DNA of 64,000 nucleotides, taken from positions 124,001 to 188,000 of the forward strand of contig JAGTXK010000103.1 of the NCBI GenBank assembly GCA_019096195.1. The letters are read 5' to 3'. The notes below the pieces were generated by a model. That model was not told the DNA's origin. It made no database searches and saw only the letters and a list, made by a program, of their open reading frames with translations. This DNA comes from Boletus sp. NGJ (taxonomy: Eukaryota > Basidiomycota > Agaricomycetes > Boletales > Boletaceae). A program made the translations under genes and the position numbers. Each line of letters starts with the position of its first letter. Within the stretch, counting starts at the first letter, position 1. Below are positions 49,433 to 61,379 of this stretch, piece by piece.

Positions 49433-50870
49433 ATGACTTCGTCTTCAAGTCTTAAGATCAAACTCGAGCGTTCAAACCTCACGATAGTCGCCTTCCTCGC
49501 GGATGGCAGGCACATTGTGGGAGGTGGTCGGGATGAAGAAACTCGATGGTGGCGAGCGCGAGATGGCCGGGAGGTGGGCACGCCAATGAATGCAGGAGGC
49601 GTCGATCTCAGTCTGGCGGCATCACGAGACGGAAAGTGGATCGTGAGTGGAACGGATGAGTGGTCGGGTGATGGTATGGGATGCGGTGACCCACTCAAAA
49701 GCAATCGAGTTTCATGCGCATCCAGACTTTTCGGTGGAGACGGTGGATGTCTCTCCAGACGTGACGAGAATCGCAACCGGATCGGATGACTCGACTGTCT
49801 GCGCTTGGGGCTCTCACCGCCGGCACCACTGGCGAGCGACTTCTCGGCCCATTGAAGCACGACGACATCTTGGCGGCGGTCAAATACTCGCCTGACGGAC
49901 GCCTCCTCGCCACTGTCACGCTCGGAACTCTTTCCATTCGGATCTACGACAGCCAGGACGGCCGCCCCCTTGTTGTTGTCCCCAGTGGAAGTAGACTCAT
50001 TTGAACAATCGCTTGCCTGGTCCAGCAATAGCAAACATTTGTTTGCCTTATCACATGGTAATATCAAGTGCCTTGATGTGCTAACCGGGACGATGCTCTC
50101 GGAATGGCCCATCCAAAGTAGCAACGACGCACTGTGGGATATCACCCTAGCAGGCAATGGAAGATTCATTGCAGCCGCTGCAAATTTATCATTTTCCTTC
50201 TGGGACACCCTTTCTATGGCCATCTCACCAGACTATTGCCTCTTTACCGGCGGAATTAAATCTGCCATCCTTTGGAGTCTCCGTGATATCCTCCCCTCAC
50301 CCTACTGCGTAAGTGCATCTACAGCAAAATATCAATGGCTCCCAATTAATAGACAGGTTGATCGACTGACGCAGGTCCCCTGTGAGTCGGAGATCTCACG
50401 GGAAAACGCCAATCCCGAGGAGACCATTAAAATGCTTCTCACCGAGATTCGCAATCTTCGTGAGCAGCAAGAGAGTTCAGGTGCGTTTATTGGCATGCTT
50501 TCTGACTTCCTTGTCCACTAGAGAAAAGAATCGCGAAGCTCGAAAAAACGGTCCAAGAGCTCCGTACAAAGCTCACCAAATATCAGCGCAATGCCGGTCA
50601 GGGGAAGGGCAGGCTCGACATGGCCATCGAGTCCCTTGGTGCCGCACTTCGCGCACGGGACGAGAGTCAGGTGCGTTCACCGTCACTGTCATTTTTGTTT
50701 CGTTGACGTTTGCGTCCATTAGACATGACAATTGCACATCTTGGAGCCATCGTTCAAGAACTTCACATGTAACTCCCGTCACACCGCCCGTCGAGAGTAC
50801 AACTCAACATGACTATCACGTCCCTTTGTACCATCCTTTGTACACTCGAACAGAGATACGAATGTAGCTA
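49433..50870 (+). pseudogene. Broken WD40 / coiled-coil copy (WD40/TPR/HET family)
   Basis: It lines up with the N-terminal half of the gene at 51194-55182. Shared blocks are TIVAFLADGRHIVGGGRDEE, GREVGTPMNAGGVDL, SRDGKWIVSGTDEW, ERLLGPLKHDDILAAVKYSP and RLLATVTLGTLSIRIYDSQD. SLAWSSNSKHLFALSHGN and KRIAKLEKTVQELRTKLTKY follow, the last at the start of the coiled coil. The TPR and HET parts are missing and the frame is broken several times. Confidence 0.75.
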
Positions 50871-51193
50871 AAAGACGCATTATTGACAAACAATGCAAGC
50901 CGGGGGTTTCGATGTCAAGCTGAACATAATCTGGATGCCCAATACTTATATAGGTGTCATGGATCAGTTAATGCCGTCTGGTTCAGATGATAGTGCCCGA
51001 GCCGCTACACAGTCACGTTTTTATGTTCGGTTCTAATTATGTCATCACCCCCTTGCCCTAGGATATCGTCACACGGCCTGGACAACAACCGTACCTTGGA
51101 ATAAGGGCAGGCGCCCAAGGGTCATGGTGTGTGAACCGATCACAGAGACACGTCAGCAAGTAGACGACCGCGCGCTCTGATACCTAGCCTAGT
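50871..51193. other. Spacer between two family copies
   Basis: No gene. It separates the broken copy on the left from the near-complete copy on the right. Confidence 0.4.
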
Positions 51194-54100
51194 ATGTCGT
51201 CGAGGTTAAGTAGTCGATCGAGGGATGGTGAGTGCCTTAGCGGAACATTTGAACGTGTGATACTGATGGGGACCGAAGGGTTGACTGAGAACCGCCCCTC
51301 CTCCAGTAATGTCCACGAGAAGGAAACAAAACGGATTGAAATAGATGGTCGAGATAACATATGGTCAGTTGTGTTCCTCGTTGATGGGAAGCACGTCGTG
51401 AGCAGTGGCAAGACGTTGGCAAGTGGAAGATGGCAAGGAGGTGGGAACCCCAATGGATGTAGGAAGGATCGTTTGCGACATCGCAGTCTCACGAGATGGA
51501 AAGTGGGATCGTCAGTGGGTCGAAAAGTGGCTGGGTGACGGTGTGGAATGCGGAGAACCACAAAAAGGAGACCGAATTCCGAGGACACAACAGTTGGGCG
51601 CGTGCAGTCGATGTCTCTCCAGATGCAGCAAGAATAGTGACCGGATCAGAGGACGAGACCGCCTATGTCTGGTCGCTCTCCACTGGTGAGCGACTGCTCG
51701 GTCCGTGGCAGCACGACTACTGGGTAGCTGTGGTCAAGTTTTCACCTGACGGACGGCTCATCGCCACTGCCACCTTCGGCCGCGTATCCATCCGAATCTA
51801 CGACGGTCAGAGCGGCCACCTCCTGGTCGACATTCCGGTTGAAGTCGGCCCGTCGTTGAACAAATCCCTCGTCTGGGCCGACAACAGCAAACAACTCTTT
51901 ACCTTATCTCGCGATGGGAAAATCAAATGTCTCGACGTCTTCAACGGGTCAACAGTCTCTCGATGGCGTATTCACAGCGACGACAAGTCCGAATACATCG
52001 CCCTGACAAGCAACGGTACATTCATTGTAGCATCCACCAGTTCATCTGTCTCATTCTGGGACCCTACGACGCATAAGCAAATCGGGCCTGTCATCGAGCA
52101 TACAGCTCTCGTCGTATCGATGGCTATCTCAGCAAACAATGATATTGTGACTGGTGCGGGCAAGATAATTACCCTTCGCACCCTCTATGACATCCTTCCA
52201 TTATCATATTCTGACAATGTAAGTGCACTTGCATCAAAACCTCGTTGTGGGAGATGGCTTCCTAATTATACGCTGCGTCGTTCACTGCTGCAGATGTTCC
52301 GTGCGCAAATCCACCGCATGAGTGTTGAGAAGGATGATCTTGAAGCGACAATCAAGTCCCTTCGTGTACAGGACGAGCGTTCAAGTGTGTCCATCTGCAC
52401 CGTGACTTCTGTTTTCTGATATGATGTCCTTATCCATTAGACGAGAAAATAGTAACTCTCGAAAAAACCGTCCAACAGCTCTGCACCGAGCTCGCCGACT
52501 CACAACACAGAGCGAATAGCCTCATCCAAATCCTTCGTGCCCACGAACAGAAAAATCAATGTGAAGCCCTGTATGCGCAAGGTCGCATATATGATGCTGC
52601 AAGGTCACTTCTCGAGATCGCGAGTACCGTAAGCGAGGTCGTGAGAGCCAACAAGTTAATCATGGATTGGCTTGTCGGTGAGTTCTGGTGTCGTGTATTT
52701 GGGGAGAGTCACGAATTCTTATCATCAGAGTTTACGCACCGATGCGTATCGACGCTGGAATTAATTGGGGACGAGGCATCCAACGTCGAGAAACATGGGG
52801 AAGCACTTGCTGCCTACTCTACTGCGTTGTCGCTCAGTCCCTCGACTACAGACACCTTATTAATCAAGTGGGCGAACATGATATTAATTCATGGCACAGT
52901 GAACGAAGCGTTGAGCAGTGCTGCCCAGGTATGCTTTACACGAGAGTGTCAACCTGGATATAGACTCCCTTGCGGTTTAGTTCAAACTTCCAAGGTTTTT
53001 AATCTACCGGGAAATTTGCGATGTGCTTGAAGGTATTGGTCGTGTGACAGAGTCGATCCAATGTTTCCGACAGATGCAGAACGAACTAGGAGAGGATACG
53101 TGTATGCACGATGAGCGAGCGCAGTGGGAACTCAGTGAGTGGTCTCGTGAGCAAGACTGTCAAAGCTCATCTGAGTTTTCCACACAGGTTTTCAACGGAG
53201 ATGCACAGAGAGGCTAGAGAAGCTCGCTGGCGTCGCAATGGATTCTCGGAGCTACAGTGAGGCCACTGAATATTTCTCGACCTTACTTTTGCTCGACCCG
53301 GTGGACCGCATGGATATCCTTGTCAAGCGGAGCACGGCACAAGCATTGCTGAGCTCGTGGGAGGAAGCGCTGAATGATGCTGATGAGGTACATTCCGTGC
53401 CTCACAGTTCTTCGCACGATATTGATGACAGAGCGCACAGGCCATAAAGCTCGACCCATCATCATATCGAGGTTACGAGCGGATGCATGCGGCATTACAT
53501 GGGGCAAGACGCCATGCTGAGGCGGTTGAAGCATTCCATACGATGCTTTCAAAACTGGAACACTCGTCCGACGAACGTATTCGCGGTCAGTCGTTTCTTC
53601 TATCACTTAGGTCACCATGTCTCGATTGACATCGATGATAGCACTTCGTGACCAGTATGTTGATGCGACGCCTATAATTCGACGCATTGTCGAGCAAACC
53701 ATTCGCCACATGCCACGGGTACTCATTGACACCACCACTGGTCGTCTACATGACAAGAAACAACTAGCAGAAGTATTTGAGGCTCTCCCGATATGCAACG
53801 AGCTAGTGTCGACGATGACAACACAGCCAGACCATGCACATATTTGGAAAGTGGTGAAGGAGTTTTATCGATACGTGATGCTCTCACACAGGTGGGAGCA
53901 CGACGAACCTCTGCTTCAGAAAGTCGAGAACATCTCGATATACAAACTAGAAGTGTTTCCCGCAACCATGAAGCTACAGAATTTCTGCTCACTTGTGCGT
54001 TCTCTTGGCTTCCGGTGGGCGTGGAGTGACACATGCTGTGTCGATAAACTCAACCACGTTATATTGCAAGAGTCGTTGGTCGCGATGTTCACGTGGTTTC

Positions 54101-55182
54101 GCGGCTCGTCCCTCACGATCGTGTACCTTCGTGGCGTCTCGTCTGTGTCTCAGCTGCCCGGTGGTCTCCAGCGGAGCATCTGGAACACTCGAGCATGGAC
54201 ATACCAAGAATACGTTGCTGCCGAGATTGTCCAGTTCTACACTGAAGACTGGAAGCCATACCTTGACTTGACGTTGTTCAACCACAAGGAGTCGCCTATC
54301 ATCGTTTCGGAGATGCAACAGGTGACAGGAGTTTCCCCGCAGGAATTGGCTGTACTTCGTCCTGGCCTTAACAGGGTGCGCGAGAAGCTTTATTTAGCTT
54401 CGACGCGCCAAACGACGCTCGTGGAAGATATTGCGTACTCATTGTTCGGGATCTTCAATGTTGCCATCCCAGTCATATATGGCGAGGGCAATCGTGCTGT
54501 GGGTCGTCTCCTGGAGCATATCCTGACAGGATCAGGAGACGTCACAATTCTCGCTTGGACCGGGCGCGCGGGTAGTCACAATAGCTGCCTGCCCACGGAC
54601 CTCTCTGTTTACAGCCATATCGTGCCGCCACACATTCCACGACTCATCAAGACAACCGAGATGGACCGCACGGTGATGGAATTGCGTTCGTCTCTACCCG
54701 ACCTTTCCTTCGTTGTGATGCTTTATAATCAGCTCAACAAACTTCCTTCGCCATCGCTTGCTGCCACTCGACTGCGACTTCCCAGCATCGCTTTTCGCCT
54801 TACCGAACTCGTCCACACCTCAGGCCCAGATCCCGTAACGAGCCTGCGGTTGTACCATGCGACGACGTCCATGCTTGGGGATGTGGAGATCAAGACAGCA
54901 GACAACTTGACAGGAATGGAGGATCTCTGTCTCGTCCATCCATGGATCCGCCCACTGCTCGACCAAGAGTTCTCAGATGGTGCTGCTGCGCTTGACAGAA
55001 CTACACAAGCACTCCGGTTCGTCGCTTGTCTCCGGCAGCCCTTTGGCGGGCTCTTGTTTGAGCCGCTCTCGCGTGTAGAGTATAGGCGAGTCGCTGCGGA
55101 CAATTTCATCATGGTTCAGATTCGGGAGGACGTATCGTTGACTGAGTTGATAGACAGCATCCGTACGATCGAAGTACAGTAG
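51194..55182 (+). CDS. WD40 - coiled-coil - TPR - HET protein (allorecognition-like)
   Basis: A composite protein of more than 1,100 residues read over several exons. The N-terminal WD40 propeller has NIWSVVFLVDGKHVVSSG, ARAVDVSPDAARIVTGSEDE, VAVVKFSPDGRLIATATFGR and SVSFWDPTTHKQIGPVIEHT. A coiled coil follows (KIVTLEKTVQQLCTELADSQ). TPR-like repeats come next: EKHGEALAAYSTALSLSPST, GRVTESIQCFRQMQNELGED, RSYSEATEYFSTLLLLDPVD and AIKLDPSSYRGYERMHAALH. A splice at about 53586-53626 leads into a 500-codon HET exon with YVMLSHRWEHDEPLLQKVEN, FRWAWSDTCCVDKLNHVI, WNTRAWTYQEYVAAEIVQFY and VIYGEGNRAVGRLLEHILTG. HET domains in this kingdom trigger self/non-self reactions. The HET and TPR parts are open. 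The WD40 part shows about two frame breaks, so expression as a full protein is uncertain. Confidence 0.75.
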
Positions 55183-55482
55183 TAGTCTAAACTTTTGAAT
55201 TTTGGTACTGTGGACTGTTACTGTAATATGATACAAGTTTACCTTAGTTTTCTCAGCAGTGACAGTTTTTGCGATGCATGGATGGTATAGTTGACGTTCT
55301 CATGATGCATGCATGAGGAGCTGCATTCGAGCCCTCCATCAGCCAAAATGCACTCTAATAATGGATAACACTGGAAGTGCATTCACATGTGTTGTTCCCT
55401 ACGCTATGCGTGGTGATGAGGCGTCACGTCGGGGTGAGAAGTTAGGACTTCAAGTTGGCGGCGACCACGTCGGCGTGGTGTT

Positions 55483-55745
55483 TCAAGGGGACCGAGTAGT
55501 CGCCGGCCAGTCGAGAGTGAACAAGACGCAGGCAGTCGAGTCACCCGATCTGGTCACGATTTGACTCCATTGTGTCCTCTCCGCTGGCACCCGTCCAACC
55601 TCCTTGTCGCTCTCTGCATCCCACACCACATCAGCAAACCACACTCCGTCCCACTTAGTATGAACCACTTCCCGTCTCGTGCCACCGCGATCTCATCGCT
55701 CGCATCGATTGGGGTCTCCACCTGCAGGCCCACCCCCTCGAGCAA
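55483..55745 (-). pseudogene. Antisense WD40 fragment of the same family
   Basis: On the minus strand, GLQVETPIDASDEIAVARDG, then KWFILSGTECGL and, in another frame, VVWDAESDKEVGRV and RSGDSTACVLF match the WD40 blocks of the family. It is a short broken remnant, opposite in orientation to the copies on either side. Confidence 0.65.
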
Positions 55746-55903
55746 CGTCGCAATTGCTTCGTGAATGATAAATCGAACAAGTTTGAACCGAAACTATAGT
55801 ATCGGTGTGCAGGTTCCGAGTATGATGCACAGATAGTATGTATACTTTGGAGGCTTTCTTCCGCCAAAGCATGTGGTCCCGCATGTCAGTGTGACTTTTG
55901 GAT

Positions 55904-57833
55904 TTACCTGTGCAGACTCATCTGGCCTCGACCGTGCATTCGACTAATTTTTTTTTCCCGCGCCATACCCGACCGTACTACACCTTCGACGCCGCTGGGA
56001 CGGTCCCTTTTAACCCTCTCTACAGCGGCTGCTGCCTTCTCGACGATCGACCACTGCAACCTGAACTTGCGTGAACCAGCAGGCTTGGCGTCATCTCGCC
56101 GGAACAGGTCGTCGACCGACTCGAGCGTCAGTCCTGCCGTCTCGGGATAGAACGTCCACACGATACATGCATTGACAAAGTTGAAGACCGCGAAGATGAT
56201 GTACGTCTTGTATCCAATGTTGCGTAACGCCGGCGGTGTGATTTGGACGACCTGCGAGTGCACGCGCTTGGATCAGCACCCGTTGTTGTCGTTCAAAAAA
56301 CCGGATGATGTGACACTAATGACAAAGTTTCCCAAAAAATCGGCTGCTGTTGCAAGTGCGGAGCCCTTTGCACGAAGCTTGAGAGGTAGGATCTCTGGTG
56401 GGTAAATCCAGACGGTCGCCATCCAACCTACGTGAACGCGTCGGAAATGAACACGAAAGCAAAAGGTATAATGACCGACCCCAAGTAAAGCATGATTCGT
56501 AGACAAAGATCAAGAAGACAGCGCCAATACTTGCCTGGGATGTGTTCATCTTCACGCATATAGCTTATAAGACGAGCACGAGACACTGTCCACATGCCAT
56601 CGATATCCAGAGCTTTCGACGTCCGACACGATCGATAGTGTACCACTATATGCAGTACACCGCAGTTAGATGCCGAAGAACTATGGATGCACATACGCTT
56701 ACAGTAACAAAGGAGGCTATAACGTACCACACTTGCAGGAAACAACCAAGGAAAAGAGACAGTTCTTGTGACATCCCTAGGCTCTGCTGGAACAACGTTG
56801 GCGCATAGTACGTGACAATGTTAATGCCTAAGGGGACGACTTTGAACACGTACGACTGCATATTGTTACAGACGTACCTGAAAACTCTTGCAAAAACTGG
56901 ATGCTGATAGCAAGGTAGAACCGCTTGTTTCCCTGAATGCCATGGGCTTTGAAAAGGTCCGACCAAGAACCTTTCTCCTTCGCTTCGAGGGAAATTGCGT
57001 CCAGGATTTCTGCGCGCTCATGCTGAACTGCGGGATGATCGGACGAAACACCTCGCAACTTTGCAAGGACGGTGGTGCCCCGATCGGGCGTAGGGTCATG
57101 CTGCATGAGCCAACGCGGTGTTTCGGGAAGCCAGAGCGTGACGGCGATGACATAGATGGCGAAGATACACTGGAAAAGAAGGGGGAAACGCCACTGCGCT
57201 GAGCTGCTGTGGAAGTAGAATCCATAATTTATCCAGTATCCAAGCATGAGCCCGCCAAGCATACCCGTTGATTGGCAGCAAACTAGCCAACCACGATGCT
57301 CTGGCAGCGTTATCTCGCTCTGGTAGACAGGGGCCACTGATAAGGCAAATAGGATGAGTGATCATGTCTAGACACGAAAACTGAGGTTGAAACTTGCCTG
57401 ATGTAATGTAACCAATACCTGGAGAAAGAGACGTTGAGTCGATCCTCTCTGAATGCAAAAAGAGAACCTTACCAATACCAGCGATGACACGCGCCACCAT
57501 CATCTGGATCCGTTCGAATGCTGAGCCCATGAGGACCGAGCCTATGATGAGGATGATTGCCCCGAGAATAAGTGTTCGTTTTCAACCCAGACGCTCGGAA
57601 TTGCTTGCAGCTGCGACAGCGCCAACGATGGCACCGATATCATAAAGAGACGTGATCGTACCAATCATCACGGTGCTTGGATTGCCCATCTGCGTGAGCC
57701 ACGGCCGAGAGACGACAACGCCAGACATAACACCTTGCTCGTAGCCAAAGAGCCAGAATCCAAAGCTACAAACGGAGGTGATCGTGGAAACGAGGGCAGT
57801 ACCCTTTAGACGGGGATGTCCTACCTTATTCAT
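55904..57833 (-). CDS. MFS sugar transporter, with an in-frame stop
   Basis: Major facilitator of the sugar porter family, 12 helices, plasma membrane. Seen in order: MNKVGHPRLKGTALVSTITS, FGYEQGVMSGVVVSRPWL, GTITSLYDIGAIVGAVAAAS, VAPVYQSEITLPEHRGWLVC, LMLGYWINYGFYFHSSSAQW, LPETPRWLMQ (PESPRxL-type), FLQEFSGT, NIVTYYAPTLFQQSLGM, DRVGRRKLWISMACGQCL and GWMATVWIYPPEILPLKLRA. The end has WTFYPETAGLTLESVDDLFR. In the first intracellular loop the family motif R-x-G-R-K/R reads SERLG-stop-KR: a TGA (minus strand, 57584-57582) stands where CGA (Arg) is expected. Everything else looks intact. It is either a recent pseudogene, an error, or a place where a predicted tiny intron would delete a helix. 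Confidence 0.85.
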
Positions 57834-58545
57834 AGTGAACGTAGTCGGGAATGTTGGGTATGTGGGCGAGTAAGGGAGCGATGATAAGCTCGTATTTGGT
57901 GCGAATCAAAGCATGGTCTATCGGCGCACTTTTTTTTTCTCACCGGAAAGGGTAGCCGTGGTGCTAACATGACACCTGGGGCGGGGGCCCATTAATGAGC
58001 CTTTGAGTATCCGAGGATCACATGAACCCCACGTGCGTGCTGCAGTGAGATTGGCTGAGCGACTTGCCTAAAAGTGTCTGCGCCGCTGTAAGGCCTCCAC
58101 CGCACACACAACCTGGGGTAACCGCCAGGAAGTAGTGATGCCTGCTGATGTTAGCTAGGAGCACTTTGGACCCCCCGCCGCTACGAATGCCAGCGTAAAC
58201 ATGTATTGAGCGTGCTCCTCTTCGAGTCTTTCGAGCGGACCACTAGCGGTTAGAATACACACATGCGTATTGATCAAGATTATCACTTGCAGTACTTTTG
58301 CTTATCGATGGGAGCGTGCCCTTTTTCAACAGGATACGTCGCGGAGCGATGATCGGGAGCAAAATTAAAACCGAAAGATCAACCGTTCACAGCGCACCGC
58401 CTGCAAGATGACTGGCTCTTATAATCGTCGGTTCATCTCCAACGGATCGTCCGTCCAGGTGATCGGGAGAGCTGTACGGATGCTTTTCTTTCTTTCCTTT
58501 CCGGGCGCAGCAGTGCCATCTGTTCCACCAGTTCAATCGGAAGGT
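57834..58545. other. Intergenic, no gene seen
   Basis: 5' region of the transporter and upstream flank of the duplicated unit. No supported gene. Confidence 0.4.
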
Positions 58546-59290
58546 TGGCCTATACATGAATTGACCGTCGAAGGCGTCGTGTATATGGAGTGCACATGCA
58601 CCACAGCCCATTTCGTGGTTTATTTGATTCAACTCCGCTGAGCAGGGTGCTTCTCTGATGCCCACCAATTTCAAGAGTGAGTTCCCCGTCCGCAAGTCGG
58701 AGGTCACAATCACGACGGCGAAAACAAGCTGGGTGTGTCTATCGGATTGAGGGCAGGCTGCCAGATATAATTATGGGTATATCAACTGATGAGAAGATGA
58801 TCGCACCCCCTTTTTCTCCATCGCCCTTATATCTGGCCGAGAGTATCTCTTTAACCATGAGCCGGCAATCAAGGAATGGTGGGTCCATGAGCTCGACATT
58901 TGAGAGTACAAAGCTGACGTAGCCAAAACCGTCCCTCGTCTGTTACTGCTCGCCAAGGGGTGGGAAAACCAGTCGAAATCCATCATCAGGACGACATATA
59001 TTCAGTCGCAGTCCTCGCGGATGGGCAGCATGTCGTGAGCGGTGGCAAGGAACAAAAGGTTCGATGTTGGCGAGAAGATGGCAAGGAGGTGGGGCTGCCA
59101 ATGGATGCGGGAGGTATCGTCTGGAACATCGCGGTATCACAGGATGGAAAGTGGGTCGTCAGCGGGACAGATAGTGGCCAGGTGACGGTTTGGGATGCGA
59201 AGAGCCACAAAAAGGTGTCCGAATTCAAAGCACACCGGACTTGGATGCGTGCGATGGACGTCTCACCGGATGGGACGACAATCGTGACTG
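58546..59290 (+). repeat. Tandem duplication, unit 1 (partner 60370-61125)
   Basis: The sequence from about 58546, including a non-coding upstream part and the first WD40 blocks, recurs about 1.82 kb downstream with the same order. Matching stretches include gatgcccaccaatttcaag and ggcaatcaaggaatg. Confidence 0.8.
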
Positions 59291-60130
59291 GGTCGGATGA
59301 CAAGACTGTCTGTGTCTGGTGGCTGGAGACTTACTGGCGAGTGCTCGGTCCCTGGCAACACCGCTTTTTCGTGGCTGCAGTTAAATTCTCACCAAACGGG
59401 AACCTCATCGCCACTGCCACCTGGTTCAGAAATTCTCTTCGAATCTACTCCATCAGTAGCTTCAGTACCAGAAGCCATCTCGACGCCGACGTCCCAATCA
59501 GAGTCACCTTGTCTGAAAACCAGTCACTCGCTTGGACCAGCGATAGCACGCAACTATTCGCCTTATCTTACGATCGGCATCGTCCATTGTCTCAACGTGT
59601 CCGACGGGACGACACTCTTTCAATGGCCTATTCACGGTAGCAGCAATCCCATGTGCATTACCCTAGCAAGCAATGAAACATTCATCGCAGTCTCAGCCGA
59701 GTCATCGATCTCGTTCTGGGACACTACATCGCACAAGCAAATCGGGTCCGTCATCAAGCATCCAGCTCACGTTGGGGCTATCGCCATCTCAGCAAACTAC
59801 GACATTGTGGTCAGTGGAGGCGAGACAGTCACCCTTTCGGAGTCTTTGTGATAGCCTCCCTTTGCCCTATTCTGACCATGTAAGTGCAACTACATCAAAT
59901 GGGTGTGAGGTGGCTGTCTAATCACAAACCGCTTTCCTGACTGCTGTAGACTTTTCCGAAGTGGGCCACGAGGCGCGTGAGGGTAGACAAGGCTGATATC
60001 GAGGAGACTATTGAATTATCTCTGGCTTGTATTCCTGAATAGAACGAGAGCTTGTGTACGTTCATTGGTACGCTCACATATTCTGACTCCCTTGTCCACT
60101 AGACAAAAGAATAACCTGGACGTGAACATC
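58960..60130 (+). pseudogene. Broken WD40 copy (WD40/TPR/HET family)
   Basis: The open part (58960-59640) is clear WD40: DIYSVAVLADGQHVVSGGKE, GIVWNIAVSQDGKWVVSGTD, SGQVTVWDAKSHKKVSEFKA, RAMDVSPDGTTIVTGSDDKT and VAAVKFSPNGNLIATATWFR. Later blocks sit in other frames (FIAVSAESSISFWDTTSHKQ, IGSVIKHPAHVGAIAISANY). No TPR or HET part follows, only a short decayed stretch. The frame is broken a few times. Confidence 0.75.
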
Positions 60131-60369
60131 TAGTCCTTTCATGCCAGGCTTGGTGCATGGACTAGAGTTCACGCGCACGTGCGTTCATCCTCATGCTCTC
60201 TCGCGTTTCGTTTACATTCACGTTCATTAGACATGAAAATTGCATGACCATCGGGTTTCTTTGTGCCATCTGTCATACACATAAGGAAAAATTATTGATG
60301 TGACGTCCTGCAGTTCAAAGATGTACAGTATTATCTTTATTGACCTGAACACAGCAAGCCAAAGTGGCT

Positions 60370-61125
60370 TATACAGTACATGAATTGACCATCAAAGTGT
60401 TGTATATATTGGGTGCATATGCGCCACTGCCCATCCCGTGGTTTATTTGATCCAACCGATGAGCTTGAATAGGGTGCTCCTCTGATGCCCACCAACTTCA
60501 AGGGTGAGTTACCCATCGGCAAGTAAGGATGTTACTACCGCAGCCACGAAAACAGAAAAGGTGTATCTATCAGATTGAGGGCACGCTCCCAGATATGATT
60601 CTGGGTATATGATCATGATAAGAAGACGACCACATCCTCCTTTTCTCCGTTGCCCTTATACCTGGCCGAAAGTGTGTCTTTGACCATAAGCTGGCAATCA
60701 AGGAATGATGGGTCCCTAAGCTTGACATTTGAGAGTGCAGGGTTGATGTGGCCAAAGAGTCCAGCACTGTTTGCCAAGGGGAGGGAAAATGGGTTGAAAT
60801 CCATCATCAAGACGACATATATTCAGTCACCTTCCTTAGGGATGGGAAGCATGTCATGAGTGGTGAAAAGGAAAAAAAGATATGGTGCTGGCAAGTGGAG
60901 GATGGCAAGGAGGTGGGGACACCAATGGATGTGGGAGGTATCATCCGGCACATCATGGTGTCATGGGATGGAAAGTGGATTGTAAGTGGGACAGATAGTG
61001 CCAAGTGACAGTGTGGGATGTGAAGAGCCATGGAAAAGTATCTGAATTCAAAGTACACACAACTTGGATATGTGCAATGGATGTCTCATCAGATGGGATG
61101 AAAGTCATGACTGGCATCAGTAAAT
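60370..61125 (+). repeat. Tandem duplication, unit 2 (partner 58546-59290)
   Basis: Copy of 58546-59290. Many CpG positions of unit 1 are TpG or CpA here (for example gcgtgcgatggacgtctc in unit 1 against atgtgcaatggatgtctc). The unit ends abruptly at about 61,115-61,125, where low-complexity sequence begins. Confidence 0.8.
60748..61125 (+). pseudogene. WD40 fragment of the same family, CpG-depleted
   Basis: VEIHHQDDIYSVTFLRDGKH, VEDGKEVGTPMDVGGIIRHI and SWDGKWIVSGTDSAK parallel the copy at 58960. It is truncated in the next WD40 blade. A small number of breaks are visible; it is the most decayed copy. Confidence 0.7.
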
Positions 61126-61335
61126 ATAGGATTTCATCATAGTGCTCATAGTGCCATAGTAGTTTCATAGATAACTCATAGTGTTCATAGTGTTCATAGT
61201 GTCATAGTATTAAAAGTGTATTCATAGTATCCATAGTATATTCATAGTGTTCATAGTATTATAGTATCATAGTACCACAGTATTTCATAGCATTCATAGT
61301 ACATTCATAGTAGTCATAGTCATAGTAGTAATTTT
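61126..61335. repeat. Low-complexity tract built on 'ttcatagt'
   Basis: About 200 bp of imperfect repeats of catagt / ttcatagt / gttcatagt. It starts exactly where the WD40 homology stops. No coding sense. Confidence 0.85.
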
Positions 61336-61338
61336 AAG

Positions 61339-61377
61339 CTAATCCTAATCCTAATCCTAATCCTAATCCTAATCCTA
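61339..61377. repeat. (CTAATC)n hexamer array
   Basis: About 6.5 perfect units of CTAATC. The unit resembles, but is not, the fungal telomere unit CCCTAA. It creates a GLGLGL-type frame on the minus strand that is not a gene. Confidence 0.9.
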
Positions 61378-61379
61378 TG

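Noticed and set aside
58387-58713. 108-codon minus-strand frame with a similar frame at 60337-60522
   Set aside because: The similarity comes from the tandem duplication of upstream sequence; stops and gaps differ and no family is evident.
61339-61377. True telomere
   Set aside because: The unit is CTAATC rather than CCCTAA, the array is short and sequence continues on both sides.
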